DNA of 64,000 nt from Thermococcus chitonophagus (GTDB lineage: Archaea > Methanobacteriota_B > Thermococci > Thermococcales > Thermococcaceae), in contig NZ_CP015193.1 of assembly GCF_002214605.1 (NCBI RefSeq), positions 662,978 to 726,977 on the forward strand, written 5' to 3'. A program made the position numbers and the translations under genes. Below are positions 26,168 through 33,518 of this stretch, in pieces; the first letter of the stretch is position 1, and every line of letters starts with the position of its first letter. Under the pieces are notes generated by a model, which saw only the letters and a program-made list of their open reading frames with translations, did not search any database and had not been told where the DNA came from.

Positions 26168-26204
26168 TTAAATAGGGATATTATGTGCACATTTGGTGGT
26201 GATC
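26168..26204 (+). promoter_or_regulatory. Promoter and SD of the aromatic operon leader
   Basis: TATA TTTAAATA (26168-26175) predicts transcription start near 26195-26199, at the beginning of GGTGGTGATC (26195-26204). That string is nearly a full complement of the archaeal 16S 3' end. The SD sits five bases before the ATG of the leader peptide (26210), so the leader, not the first structural gene, is positioned as the first translated frame. Confidence 0.65.
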
Positions 26205-26209
26205 AGGTG

Positions 26210-26278
26210 ATGCCACGCCAATTTACACAGTCCAAGGTGATGCCCCGCCAATGGGTGATGCCCTGCCAATATCTATAG
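26210..26278 (+). CDS. Leader peptide with Phe, Trp and Tyr modules
   Basis: A 22-codon frame, ATG 26210 to TAG 26276-26278, behind the strong SD at 26195-26204. It contains three repeats of GGTGATGCC-N-yGCCAA (from 26206, 26236 and 26254). Each is translated as Val-Met-Pro-(Arg/Arg/Cys)-Gln, followed by Phe (TTT 26222), Trp (TGG 26252) and Tyr (TAT 26270) respectively. The three aromatic amino acids are the three end products of the operon that follows. The same module with Tyr alone precedes chorismate mutase at 41529. I infer a regulatory leader peptide that senses aromatic supply; translation and function are untested. Confidence 0.7.
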   Translation: MPRQFTQSKVMPRQWVMPCQYL

Positions 26279-26291
26279 CTGAAGGCGGGGT
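26242..26291 (+). promoter_or_regulatory. Alternative RNA hairpins in the aromatic leader
   Basis: GGCGGGGT (26284-26291), just after the leader stop codon, can pair with GCCCCGCC of module 2 (26242-26249, 8 bp with one G-U). Alternatively it can pair with CCCTGCC of module 3 (26261-26267, 7 bp with one G-U). The two pairings exclude each other and depend on where a ribosome sits in the leader frame. This is seen by base complementarity only; no folding was run. Confidence 0.5.
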
Positions 26292-26565
26292 AGAGGTTCT
26301 CAGGAAATTGCTTCTGAGGGCCTTAAACGAAAACCAGAGGCTTATACTTCAGAGTATAAACGGTAAGCACAGGTCACTGAACGCACTTTTAGAAGAGCTG
26401 AGCAGGAAAGAAAGGAAGCCACTGTCCACACTGAAGCTTAATGCAAGGATACTCAAGGAGCTTGGCCTAATTGACTACGGTACAAAGGAAAACCCGAGGC
26501 CCGTTACCCTTACCGAGGAGGGTAAGCTTATTCTTAGGATCTTGGGGGGTGATGGTTTTGAGTGA
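26251..26565 (+). CDS. Winged-helix protein, first gene of the aromatic operon
   Basis: Small basic protein with a winged-helix pattern: helix NENQRLILQSI, HTH RSLNALLEELSRKERKPLSTLKLNARILKELGLI, and a wing with PVTLTEEGKLIL. Probably a transcription regulator, perhaps of this operon (inference from position). The start is uncertain. ATG 26251 lies inside the leader peptide frame in another phase, and TTG 26308 would give a shorter protein beginning just before the winged helix. It overlaps the transketolase gene by 14 nt. Confidence 0.75.
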   Translation: MGDALPISIAEGGVEVLRKLLLRALNENQRLILQSINGKHRSLNALLEELSRKERKPLSTLKLNARILKELGLIDYGTKENPRPVTLTEEGKLILRILGGDGFE

Positions 26566-27211
26566 AATATTAACCACAAAGCTAAAGGAAATGCTAAAGC
26601 CCGTAAACGGCTTCCATATTAACTCCTCTATTACCTGCCTTAGGATAATGCAGGCAGTGCTGGAACTCAAGAAAGAGGAAGACACAGTAATAGTAAGCAA
26701 AGGACACTCAGCTCCAGCCTTCTACGTAATGCTCTGGAAGCTTGGTCTCTTAAGCGATGAGGAGCTAATGACCTTTGCCCACATAGATGGCCTCCCAAGC
26801 CACGTCGCTAGGGGACTTCCCTTCATAGAAGTATCCTCAGGATCCCTTGGACAGGGACTCTCAGTTGCCAACGGGATTGCACTGGCCAACAGGATAGATG
26901 GCAAAAACGGCAGGGTCTTTGTAATCCTGGGGGACGGGGAACTGGATGAGGGCCAAGTCTGGGAGGCCGCAATGACATCTGCTCATCACAAGCTGGACAA
27001 TGTTATAGCAATAGTTGACAGGAACTTCCACCAGCTCAACGGTGGAACTGAGGAAATTCTAGCTAAGGAGCCCCTTGCAGAGAAGTGGAAGGCTTTCGGA
27101 TGGGAAGTTAGGGAAGTTGAAAACGACGTTGAGAAGTTGAAGAAGGCTATAGAGGAGCTCGACAAGATCAAAGGAAAGCCCAAGGTGATTATAGCGAGGT
27201 GGGTTGAGTGA
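26552..27211 (+). CDS. Transketolase, N-terminal (TPP-binding) subunit
   Basis: Half-size transketolase subunit with the diphosphate/TPP domain: SKGHSAPAFYVML, GSLGQGLSVANGIALANR and the TPP-metal motif GDGELDEGQVWEAA...IVDRNFHQLNG. About 219 residues. Start ATG 26552 (GTG 26549 and TTG 26558 also possible) by the GGGGGGTGAT SD; the frame upstream is a shadow of the previous gene. Acts with the next gene's product. In an aromatic operon its expected role is to provide erythrose 4-phosphate for DAHP synthesis. Confidence 0.93.
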   Translation: MVLSEILTTKLKEMLKPVNGFHINSSITCLRIMQAVLELKKEEDTVIVSKGHSAPAFYVMLWKLGLLSDEELMTFAHIDGLPSHVARGLPFIEVSSGSLGQGLSVANGIALANRIDGKNGRVFVILGDGELDEGQVWEAAMTSAHHKLDNVIAIVDRNFHQLNGGTEEILAKEPLAEKWKAFGWEVREVENDVEKLKKAIEELDKIKGKPKVIIARWVE

Positions 27212-28128
27212 TAGAGAGTTTCAGGGAAGCCTTTGGAAGGGCCTTGGTCGAAATAGGGAGGAAGAATGATAAGGTAGTTGTCATAGACGCGGACGTTAAG
27301 GGCTCAACTAAAACCATATACTTCGAGAAGGCCTTCCCAGAGAGGTTCATTCAAGTTGGCATTAGCGAGCAGGATATGATAGGCACTGCTGCGGGCCTTG
27401 CTATTGCGGGAAAGATTCCAGTTGCCTCCGCCTTTGCTTCCTTCCTTATGAGGGCATGGGAGCAGATAAGGAACACTGTCGCAAGGGACAACTTAAACGT
27501 CAAGATAGTGTCAACGCACTCAGGATTCTCCGATCATATGGACGGTTCTTCTCATCAGTGCCTAGAGGACATAGCCCTAATGAGGGTTCTTCCAAACATG
27601 ACTGTCGTTGTTCCGGCGGATGCTTATGCCACGAAGGTTCTCCTGGAGCAGGTAATTGAGCATGAAGGTCCAGTTTACATGAGGCTCGGCAGGGACTATG
27701 CTCCCCGGGTGTACAGGGAAGGCGATGAGATTGAGCTTGGTAGGGCTAGTGTCCTAAGGGAGGGAAGTGACATACTGCTAGTAGCAACGGGGGTTATGGT
27801 TTCAGTGGCCCTCGAAGTCGCTGAAAAGCTTGCCAAGGCAGGAATTGATGCTAGTGTAGTTGATATGCACACGATAAAGCCTTTTGACGAAGAAACCCTG
27901 CTTAAGTTGGCTAAGCCCGTGAACGCGGTGATAACCCTCGAGGAGCATACCATATATGGAGGTCTCGGAGGAGCAGTTGCGGAAGTTCTGAGCGAGAAGA
28001 TGCCAAAGAGGGTTATCAGAATAGGAACGACGGAATTTGGTAGATCAAGCAGGGACTACCTATCCCTATTGGACAGGTACGGGCTAACGGCGGATAAAGT
28101 CTATGATAAAATCGCGGGGGTTGTTTAA
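27208..28128 (+). CDS. Transketolase, C-terminal (pyrimidine-binding) subunit
   Basis: Pyrimidine-binding plus C-terminal transketolase domains, 306 residues: VVIDADVKGSTKT, the catalytic Glu region FIQVGISEQDMIGTAAGLA, STHSGFSDHMDGSSHQ and HTIKPFDEETLL. Completes the heteromeric split transketolase typical of archaea. Starts with GTG 27208, overlapping the previous stop by 4 nt, with GAGGTGGG as SD. Confidence 0.94.
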   Translation: MIESFREAFGRALVEIGRKNDKVVVIDADVKGSTKTIYFEKAFPERFIQVGISEQDMIGTAAGLAIAGKIPVASAFASFLMRAWEQIRNTVARDNLNVKIVSTHSGFSDHMDGSSHQCLEDIALMRVLPNMTVVVPADAYATKVLLEQVIEHEGPVYMRLGRDYAPRVYREGDEIELGRASVLREGSDILLVATGVMVSVALEVAEKLAKAGIDASVVDMHTIKPFDEETLLKLAKPVNAVITLEEHTIYGGLGGAVAEVLSEKMPKRVIRIGTTEFGRSSRDYLSLLDRYGLTADKVYDKIAGVV

Positions 28129-28131
28129 ATG

Positions 28132-28920
28132 ATGAAGTATTCGAAGGAGTATAAGGAGAAGACGGTAGTTAAGGTTGGAGACGCTAAAATAGGGGAAGGC
28201 TTCACGATAATTGCTGGTCCATGTGCAATTGAAAGTGAAGAGCAGATAATGAAGGTTGCCGAATTCTTAGCGGAGCTTGGGATTAAAGTGTTAAGGGGAG
28301 GAGCGTTTAAGCCAAGAACCTCCCCATACTCTTTCCAGGGACATGGAGAAGAGGCGCTGAAGTGGATGAGAAAGGCCGCTGACGAGTACGGCCTTGTTAC
28401 AGTGACAGAGGTTATGGACACCAGGCACGTGGAACTCGTGGCAAAGTATTCTGACATACTTCAGGTAGGTGCCAGGAACTCTCAAAACTTTGAACTGCTG
28501 AAGGAAGTCGGAAAGCAGGAAAATCCAGTGTTGTTAAAGAGAGGTATGGGAAATACCGTTCAGGAACTCCTGTATTCAGCAGAATACATCATGGCCCAGG
28601 GAAATGAAAATGTAATCCTGTGCGAAAGAGGAATAAGGACGTTTGAAACGGCAACAAGATTTACCTTGGACATTGCAGCTGTCCCAGTTGTAAAAGAGCT
28701 TTCTCACCTGCCGATTATAGTTGATCCATCACACCCAGCGGGCAAGAGATCCTTAGTTATCCCACTGGCAAAAGCTGCCTATGCAGTTGGCGCTGACGGG
28801 ATAATGGTTGAAGTGCATCCCGACCCTGATAATGCACTCTCAGATTCAAAGCAACAGCTCACATTTGATCAGTTCAAGCAACTCCTAAGAGAGCTGGAGG
28901 GCCTCGGATGGAAGGGATAG
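28132..28920 (+). CDS. aroF: DAHP synthase (type I-beta)
   Basis: 3-Deoxy-D-arabino-heptulosonate 7-phosphate synthase, the entry step of the shikimate pathway (PEP plus erythrose 4-phosphate). About 262 residues without an N-terminal regulatory domain, like the unregulated P. furiosus enzyme. Metal and substrate residues: IIAGPCAIES (Cys), GGAFKPRTSPYSFQG, LLKRGM (Lys), DPSHPAGKRS (His) and EVHPDPDNA (Glu, Asp). ATG 28129 is adjacent; 28132 gives the usual MKYSKEY start. Lack of an allosteric domain makes leader-level control plausible. Overlaps aroB by 13 nt. Confidence 0.95.
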   Translation: MKYSKEYKEKTVVKVGDAKIGEGFTIIAGPCAIESEEQIMKVAEFLAELGIKVLRGGAFKPRTSPYSFQGHGEEALKWMRKAADEYGLVTVTEVMDTRHVELVAKYSDILQVGARNSQNFELLKEVGKQENPVLLKRGMGNTVQELLYSAEYIMAQGNENVILCERGIRTFETATRFTLDIAAVPVVKELSHLPIIVDPSHPAGKRSLVIPLAKAAYAVGADGIMVEVHPDPDNALSDSKQQLTFDQFKQLLRELEGLGWKG

Positions 28921-29912
28921 TTTTTGAAAAATTGAATTCCCTGGGGGCTCTTCTTGAGCCCCTTAATCCATTTAAAGTTGCTGTTCTCACAAATACTACC
29001 GTTAGAGATATCTGGCTTGAGGAAGTTCTTGACTCGATAAGTGAATATGAAGTTCATCCAATCATTATTCCCGATGGAGAAAAGTACAAGGATCTTGAGA
29101 CGGCAAGATATGTGTGGGAAAAACTCATTAAGATTGGCTTTACTAGAAAGTCCCTCCTCATAGGGTTGGGAGGGGGAGTAATTACTGATATTGCTGGATT
29201 CGTTGCTTCAACGTACATGAGGGGCACGCTTCTTGGTTTAATTCCAACGACGTTATTGGCTCAAGTTGATGCTGCTATTGGAGGCAAAACAGGGATAAAC
29301 TTCCATGGAAAGAACATGATAGGGACTTTCTACCTTCCGAACTTCGTTCTAATTGATATAATGACCCTTTCAACTCTTCCCATGGTTGAAGTTTTGAATG
29401 GGCTTGCTGAAGTTGTTAAGTATGCTATTTTGGATAGAGAGGTTTATGAAATCTTAACAAGGATAAGCTCGCCCCAGGAAGCAATAAAAAGTGAAGAGTT
29501 AATTAGGAAATCCGTTGAAGTTAAAGTTAGGGTTGTTGAAGAGGATCTCAGGGAGAGCGGAAAGAGGAGGATTTTAAACCTGGGACACACCGTTGGTCAT
29601 GCAATTGAAAAGCTATCTGGATATAAGATAAAGCACGGCTTTGCGGTCTCAGTAGGGCTCGTTGTTGCTTCAAAGCTGGGGGAGAGACTTTATGGCTTCG
29701 ATTCGGGTAAGGTTTATGAGCTTTTGAAAAAGTTTGGCCTTCCGATAAATCTGCCTTTTGAACCTTCAAAGGTTCTTGAGGCAATGAAGCTTGATAAAAA
29801 AGCTTGGTATGGGAAAATAGTTTTCATAATTCCCGTTAAAATTGGTGAGGTTGTTATAGAGGAGGTTCCCGAGTCCCTTGTCCTTGAGGTTTTGAGGGAG
29901 GTAAGGGAATGA
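28908..29912 (+). CDS. aroB: 3-Dehydroquinate synthase AroB
   Basis: NAD- and metal-dependent cyclisation of DAHP to 3-dehydroquinate. Motifs: IPDGEKYKDLET, LLIGLGGGVITDIAGFVAS (NAD binding), PTTLLAQVDAAIGGKTGIN, NGLAEVVKYAIL and NLGHTVGHAIE. 334 residues. ATG 28908 lies inside the end of the DAHP synthase gene with GGAGGG upstream. The 3' end overlaps aroD by 4 nt. Confidence 0.95.
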   Translation: MEGIVFEKLNSLGALLEPLNPFKVAVLTNTTVRDIWLEEVLDSISEYEVHPIIIPDGEKYKDLETARYVWEKLIKIGFTRKSLLIGLGGGVITDIAGFVASTYMRGTLLGLIPTTLLAQVDAAIGGKTGINFHGKNMIGTFYLPNFVLIDIMTLSTLPMVEVLNGLAEVVKYAILDREVYEILTRISSPQEAIKSEELIRKSVEVKVRVVEEDLRESGKRRILNLGHTVGHAIEKLSGYKIKHGFAVSVGLVVASKLGERLYGFDSGKVYELLKKFGLPINLPFEPSKVLEAMKLDKKAWYGKIVFIIPVKIGEVVIEEVPESLVLEVLREVRE

Positions 29913-30547
29913 TAGCTGGAGTTGTCGTTGCTAAGAGTATAAAGGAAGCAGTCAGGAAGATGAACTCTAGCGACGCTGATCTCTACGAATTAAGGGTGGA
30001 TGCCCTAGAGGATTACTCGGATATTGACATTCTCCGTCCGTTCTCTTCGAAGTTGATAATAACTATCAGGTCAAAGGATGAAGGGGGAATTAGGGAATTA
30101 GGTGACGAAGAGAGGCTGTCCCTATTTGAAAAGTTTTTGGAAATAGAGCCTGCATACATTGACATTGAGTTGAAATCAAGAATCCTTGAAGATGTAATTG
30201 AACTTGCTAGGCCCAGCTCAAAGATTGTCATCTCCTATCATGATTTTTCTAGAACCCCCACGTTTGAAGACCTACTTTCAATACTTCACTCGGCGGAGGA
30301 TCACGAGCCTGACATCGTGAAGATTGTTACGTATGCACGAACTCCTTGGGACAACCTTCGAGTAATAAAGCTGTATGAGCATGCCAACAACCTAATCGCG
30401 TTCTGTATGGGTCAGAAGGGCAAGATATCTAGGGTGTTTAGTGCCATATTCTCCCCCTTCACGTATGCTTCCATAGATGAAAGCGTGGCCCCAGGACAGA
30501 TGAGCATCTACGAGCTTAGGGAAATACTCAGGATCCTGGGTGGTTGA
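29909..30547 (+). CDS. aroD: 3-Dehydroquinate dehydratase, type I (AroD)
   Basis: Schiff-base dehydratase forming 3-dehydroshikimate. Substrate Glu in YELRVDALED, catalytic His in ISYHDFSRTP and Schiff-base Lys in DIVKIVTYA. The C-terminal loop is APGQMSI. 212 residues, a compact archaeal type I enzyme. ATG overlaps the aroB stop. aroE follows. Confidence 0.94.
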   Translation: MIAGVVVAKSIKEAVRKMNSSDADLYELRVDALEDYSDIDILRPFSSKLIITIRSKDEGGIRELGDEERLSLFEKFLEIEPAYIDIELKSRILEDVIELARPSSKIVISYHDFSRTPTFEDLLSILHSAEDHEPDIVKIVTYARTPWDNLRVIKLYEHANNLIAFCMGQKGKISRVFSAIFSPFTYASIDESVAPGQMSIYELREILRILGG

Positions 30548-30548
30548 T

Positions 30549-31367
30549 ATGGATGCTGAAACGAGGGTTTATGCTGTAATAGGGAATCCCGTTAGGCACT
30601 CTCTAAGTCCCACGATGCATAACGCGCTATTCAAGAAATATAGCCTAAATGCAGTTTACGTTGCATTTGAAGTCTCTCGTGAAAATGCCAGGGAAGCCGT
30701 GGAAGGCATAAGGGTCCTGGGAATAGCCGGGGTAAATGTCACAATGCCCCTCAAAGAAGAAGTTGCGAGGTACGTTGAGTTATCTGAAGACGCAAGAGCC
30801 ATTGGCAGCGTGAATACGATAGTAAATTCCAATGGCAAACTTCTCGGTTACACGACTGACGGTATTGGAGCGAGAAGAGCTTTAGAGAGATTTACAACAC
30901 TTGAAGGAGCTAATGTTCTCATACTTGGGGCTGGTGGCGCAGGTAAGGCCATAGCTTATGAGCTCTCCAAAGTTGCCAGCGTTGTTGTTCTGAACAGAAC
31001 CGTTGAAAAGGCTAAAGCCCTGGAAGATTTTGGAGTTAAGGGCGATGCTCTTACTCCAGAAAATCTTGAGTATTACCTCGAACTTGCTGATGTCCTGATA
31101 AATGCAACTTCTGTTGGTATGAATGAGGATCGCAGCTTAGTGCCGCGTGAAATGTTGAAGCCGGGACTTGTTGTGATGGATATAGTCTACAAGCCGTTAA
31201 TAACAAGGCTTCTAAGGGAGGCGAAGGAGAAAGGATGCACGATCGTAGATGGGTTGTGGATGCTGGTTTACCAGGGAGCGGAGAGCTTCAAGCTGTGGAC
31301 TGGTATTGAGGCTGATGTAGAGCTGATGAGGAGGGTTGCACTTGAGAGGCTCGGGGAGAGCAAGTAG
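30549..31367 (+). CDS. aroE: Shikimate dehydrogenase AroE
   Basis: NADPH-dependent reduction of 3-dehydroshikimate. Substrate residues: [13 protein letters not shown] and MPLKEEV (catalytic Lys), TTDGIGA (Asp). Nucleotide-binding [13 protein letters not shown] and NRTVEKA. About 272 residues. ATG 30549 is preferred over GTG 30540, which belongs to the GGGTGG SD. Its 3' end overlaps aroK by 26 nt. Confidence 0.95.
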   Translation: MDAETRVYAVIGNPVRHSLSPTMHNALFKKYSLNAVYVAFEVSRENAREAVEGIRVLGIAGVNVTMPLKEEVARYVELSEDARAIGSVNTIVNSNGKLLGYTTDGIGARRALERFTTLEGANVLILGAGGAGKAIAYELSKVASVVVLNRTVEKAKALEDFGVKGDALTPENLEYYLELADVLINATSVGMNEDRSLVPREMLKPGLVVMDIVYKPLITRLLREAKEKGCTIVDGLWMLVYQGAESFKLWTGIEADVELMRRVALERLGESK

Positions 31368-32163
31368 CGCGGTTACTGTTATAAATGCCTTCGCCACGGG
31401 TAAAGGAGCGGCTATAGGAATCGATCTATGGACAGAAGCTGAAGTTAAGCTGAAGGATTCGGGTATTGAAGCTGAGATAACGGTAAATGGCAAGAGAATT
31501 CATGATTTAAGACTTGTCAATGCAATAGTGGACATTTTCAGGGAATATACGGGAGAGGAATTTGGGCTTTACGTTAAGGTAACTTCGGAAATTCCCATTG
31601 GGAAAGGGTTAAAGAGTAGCTCTGCTGCTGCAAATGCCCTGGCAAGTGCTTTGGCTAATGCTCTGAACCTTAGTATTCCGGATATAAAGCTTGTAAAGCT
31701 TGGTGTTGAAGCGGCAAAGCGGGCGGGAGTAACGATTACTGGTGCATTTGACGACGCCTGTGCCTCTTACTTTGGAGGTCTGTGTATAACTGACAACTAT
31801 AAGATGGAGCTTTTAGTGAGGAGAGATGTTGAAGGTCTTCCAGTTGTGGTTCTAGTTCCCAGGGAAACTGTACTTACGGAGTCCCTTAAGGGGCTAGACT
31901 TCACTGTGTTGGCTCCCTACGTTGAGGAGGCCTTTAAGTTGGCCCTGAATGGTGAGTGGGAAAAGGCATTGGTAATAAATGGGCTCGTGTACTCGGCCTT
32001 TCTCGGATATAATCCTAAACCTATCTCTGAAGCTTTAAGAGTTGGTTGTATAGTAGGACTCAGCGGCAAGGGGCCAGCGGTGTTTGGTATAACGGAGGAT
32101 CCCGAAAACTTAGTTGAGGTTTGGGATAGGTACGGTGAGGTTATAGTAACTGAACTCCGCTGA
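31342..32163 (+). CDS. aroK: Archaeal shikimate kinase (GHMP type)
   Basis: GHMP-superfamily kinase that replaces bacterial AroK/AroL in archaea. Glycine-rich ATP loop [19 protein letters not shown]-terminal [11 protein letters not shown], and N-terminal [26 protein letters not shown] 31342 gives the conserved RGxGRAS start and has GGAGGG seven bases upstream; TTG 31336 is closer to the SD. 273 residues. It closes this run of aro genes; the remaining two aro genes come only after the transporter insertion. Confidence 0.94.
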   Translation: MRGSGRASSAVTVINAFATGKGAAIGIDLWTEAEVKLKDSGIEAEITVNGKRIHDLRLVNAIVDIFREYTGEEFGLYVKVTSEIPIGKGLKSSSAAANALASALANALNLSIPDIKLVKLGVEAAKRAGVTITGAFDDACASYFGGLCITDNYKMELLVRRDVEGLPVVVLVPRETVLTESLKGLDFTVLAPYVEEAFKLALNGEWEKALVINGLVYSAFLGYNPKPISEALRVGCIVGLSGKGPAVFGITEDPENLVEVWDRYGEVIVTELR

Positions 32164-32200
32164 ATATATAAATCACGGATCTGTAACCTGAATGGTGATC
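32163..32200 (+). promoter_or_regulatory. Promoter of the BMP-type ABC transporter operon
   Basis: TATA element AATATATAAAT (about 32163-32172) directly after the aroK stop predicts initiation near 32193, and GGTGATC (32194-32200) is the SD for ATG 32203. This makes the transporter an independent unit rather than part of the aro operon. Confidence 0.65.
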
Positions 32201-32202
32201 CC

Positions 32203-33471
32203 ATGAAGAAAGTGGCCCTATTGATTGTTGGCCTCTTCCTCGTTGCAATAGTTAGTGGGTGCATTGGAGGAGGAACAACTACTACTGGAGGCCCAACGAC
32301 AACTGAAAAGGCCACATCGGCTCAGGCTCAGGAACAAACCCAAACTCAACAGGCAAAAAAGATAAAGGTAGCGGTCCTTTTTGATGTGGGAGGTAGGGGA
32401 GATCTGAGTTTCAACGACATGGCTTATCTAGGGGCTGAAAGGGCAAAGAAGGAGCTTGGTGTTGAAATAGAGTACATGACTCCAAAATCTACAAGCGATA
32501 TGACATATCTCCTAGCTCAGCTTGCTCAGAGTAAGGAGTACGATCTCATAGTTCTCATAGGATTTCTCTGGACTGATCCTTTGAATAAGGTAGCCGACAA
32601 GTACCCAGAGCAGAAGTTTGCGCTTATAGACTCGACAACCGGAAAGGTAAGGCCAAATGAGGTTGATATACTCTTTAGGGAGCAAGAGGTCGCAGCTCTT
32701 ATGGGTGTCATTGCCTCTGGAATGGCCTACGAGCTTGGCGGTGACACCATTGGTGCAGTAGCTGGAATGGATATTCCTCCACTCTGGAAGTTCCACATTG
32801 GCTACCTCTTCGGTGCGAAGTACTTTGAAAAGAAGACTGGTAAGCCGGTTAAGTTGCTCTGGCAGTACACCGGAACGTTTACTGACACTCAAGTCGGTTA
32901 CAACACCGCAATGCAACTCCTCCAGCAGGGTGCAAAGGTTCTCTACGGATTAGCTGGTTTAACTCACGTAGGAATGTTCAATGCTGTAATTGACTGGAAC
33001 GAAGAAGGGAAGGGTAAGGCCCTTGCCATGGGTCAGGATGCAAGTCAGGAGTGGTATGCACCGAAGTACATTCCGATAAGCGGTGCAAAGAGGGTTGACG
33101 TTGCAGTGTACGATGCTATAAAGATGGTGGTCGATGGAACTTGGAAGGGCGGAATAGTAACTCTCGGCCTTAAGGAGAATGGTGTTGGTTACTGGGATCT
33201 TGACGGAGTTAAGCAGTTTGCAGAGTTAGCCTATCAGGCGGGCAAGCTCAAGGGCATGACCCCAGACGAGGTAGTAAAGATTGTCAAAGAGCAGAGGGAG
33301 AGGTATATAAAGCCCTATGTTTGGGATATCGTCAACGAGCTTGCTGAGAAGATAAAGAGCGGCGAAATAGTCTTCAAGACTCCAAAGACCCACGAGGAGT
33401 ATGAAAAGATAATTGAGGAGCTCCAGAAAGGCAACCTTAGTGCAGCACTTGAGAAGGGTTCAGTTGGCTGA
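32203..33471 (+). CDS. BMP-family substrate-binding lipoprotein of an ABC importer
   Basis: Periplasmic-type binding protein anchored by a lipobox: hydrophobic signal with VSGC at Cys20, then a Thr/Gly/Gln-rich linker to about residue 53. The mature domain starts KVAVLFDVGGRGDLSFNDMAY, characteristic of the BMP/PnrA family that binds nucleosides. 422 residues. The T-rich stretch after the stop (33480-33484 and 33494-33512 region) could reduce read-through, making binding protein more abundant than the membrane complex. Ligand is inferred from family as purine nucleosides. Confidence 0.9.
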   Translation: MKKVALLIVGLFLVAIVSGCIGGGTTTTGGPTTTEKATSAQAQEQTQTQQAKKIKVAVLFDVGGRGDLSFNDMAYLGAERAKKELGVEIEYMTPKSTSDMTYLLAQLAQSKEYDLIVLIGFLWTDPLNKVADKYPEQKFALIDSTTGKVRPNEVDILFREQEVAALMGVIASGMAYELGGDTIGAVAGMDIPPLWKFHIGYLFGAKYFEKKTGKPVKLLWQYTGTFTDTQVGYNTAMQLLQQGAKVLYGLAGLTHVGMFNAVIDWNEEGKGKALAMGQDASQEWYAPKYIPISGAKRVDVAVYDAIKMVVDGTWKGGIVTLGLKENGVGYWDLDGVKQFAELAYQAGKLKGMTPDEVVKIVKEQRERYIKPYVWDIVNELAEKIKSGEIVFKTPKTHEEYEKIIEELQKGNLSAALEKGSVG

Positions 33472-33518
33472 CCTAAGGTTTTTATCCCTCCTCTTCTTTT
33501 TACCCTCAGGTGCATCTC

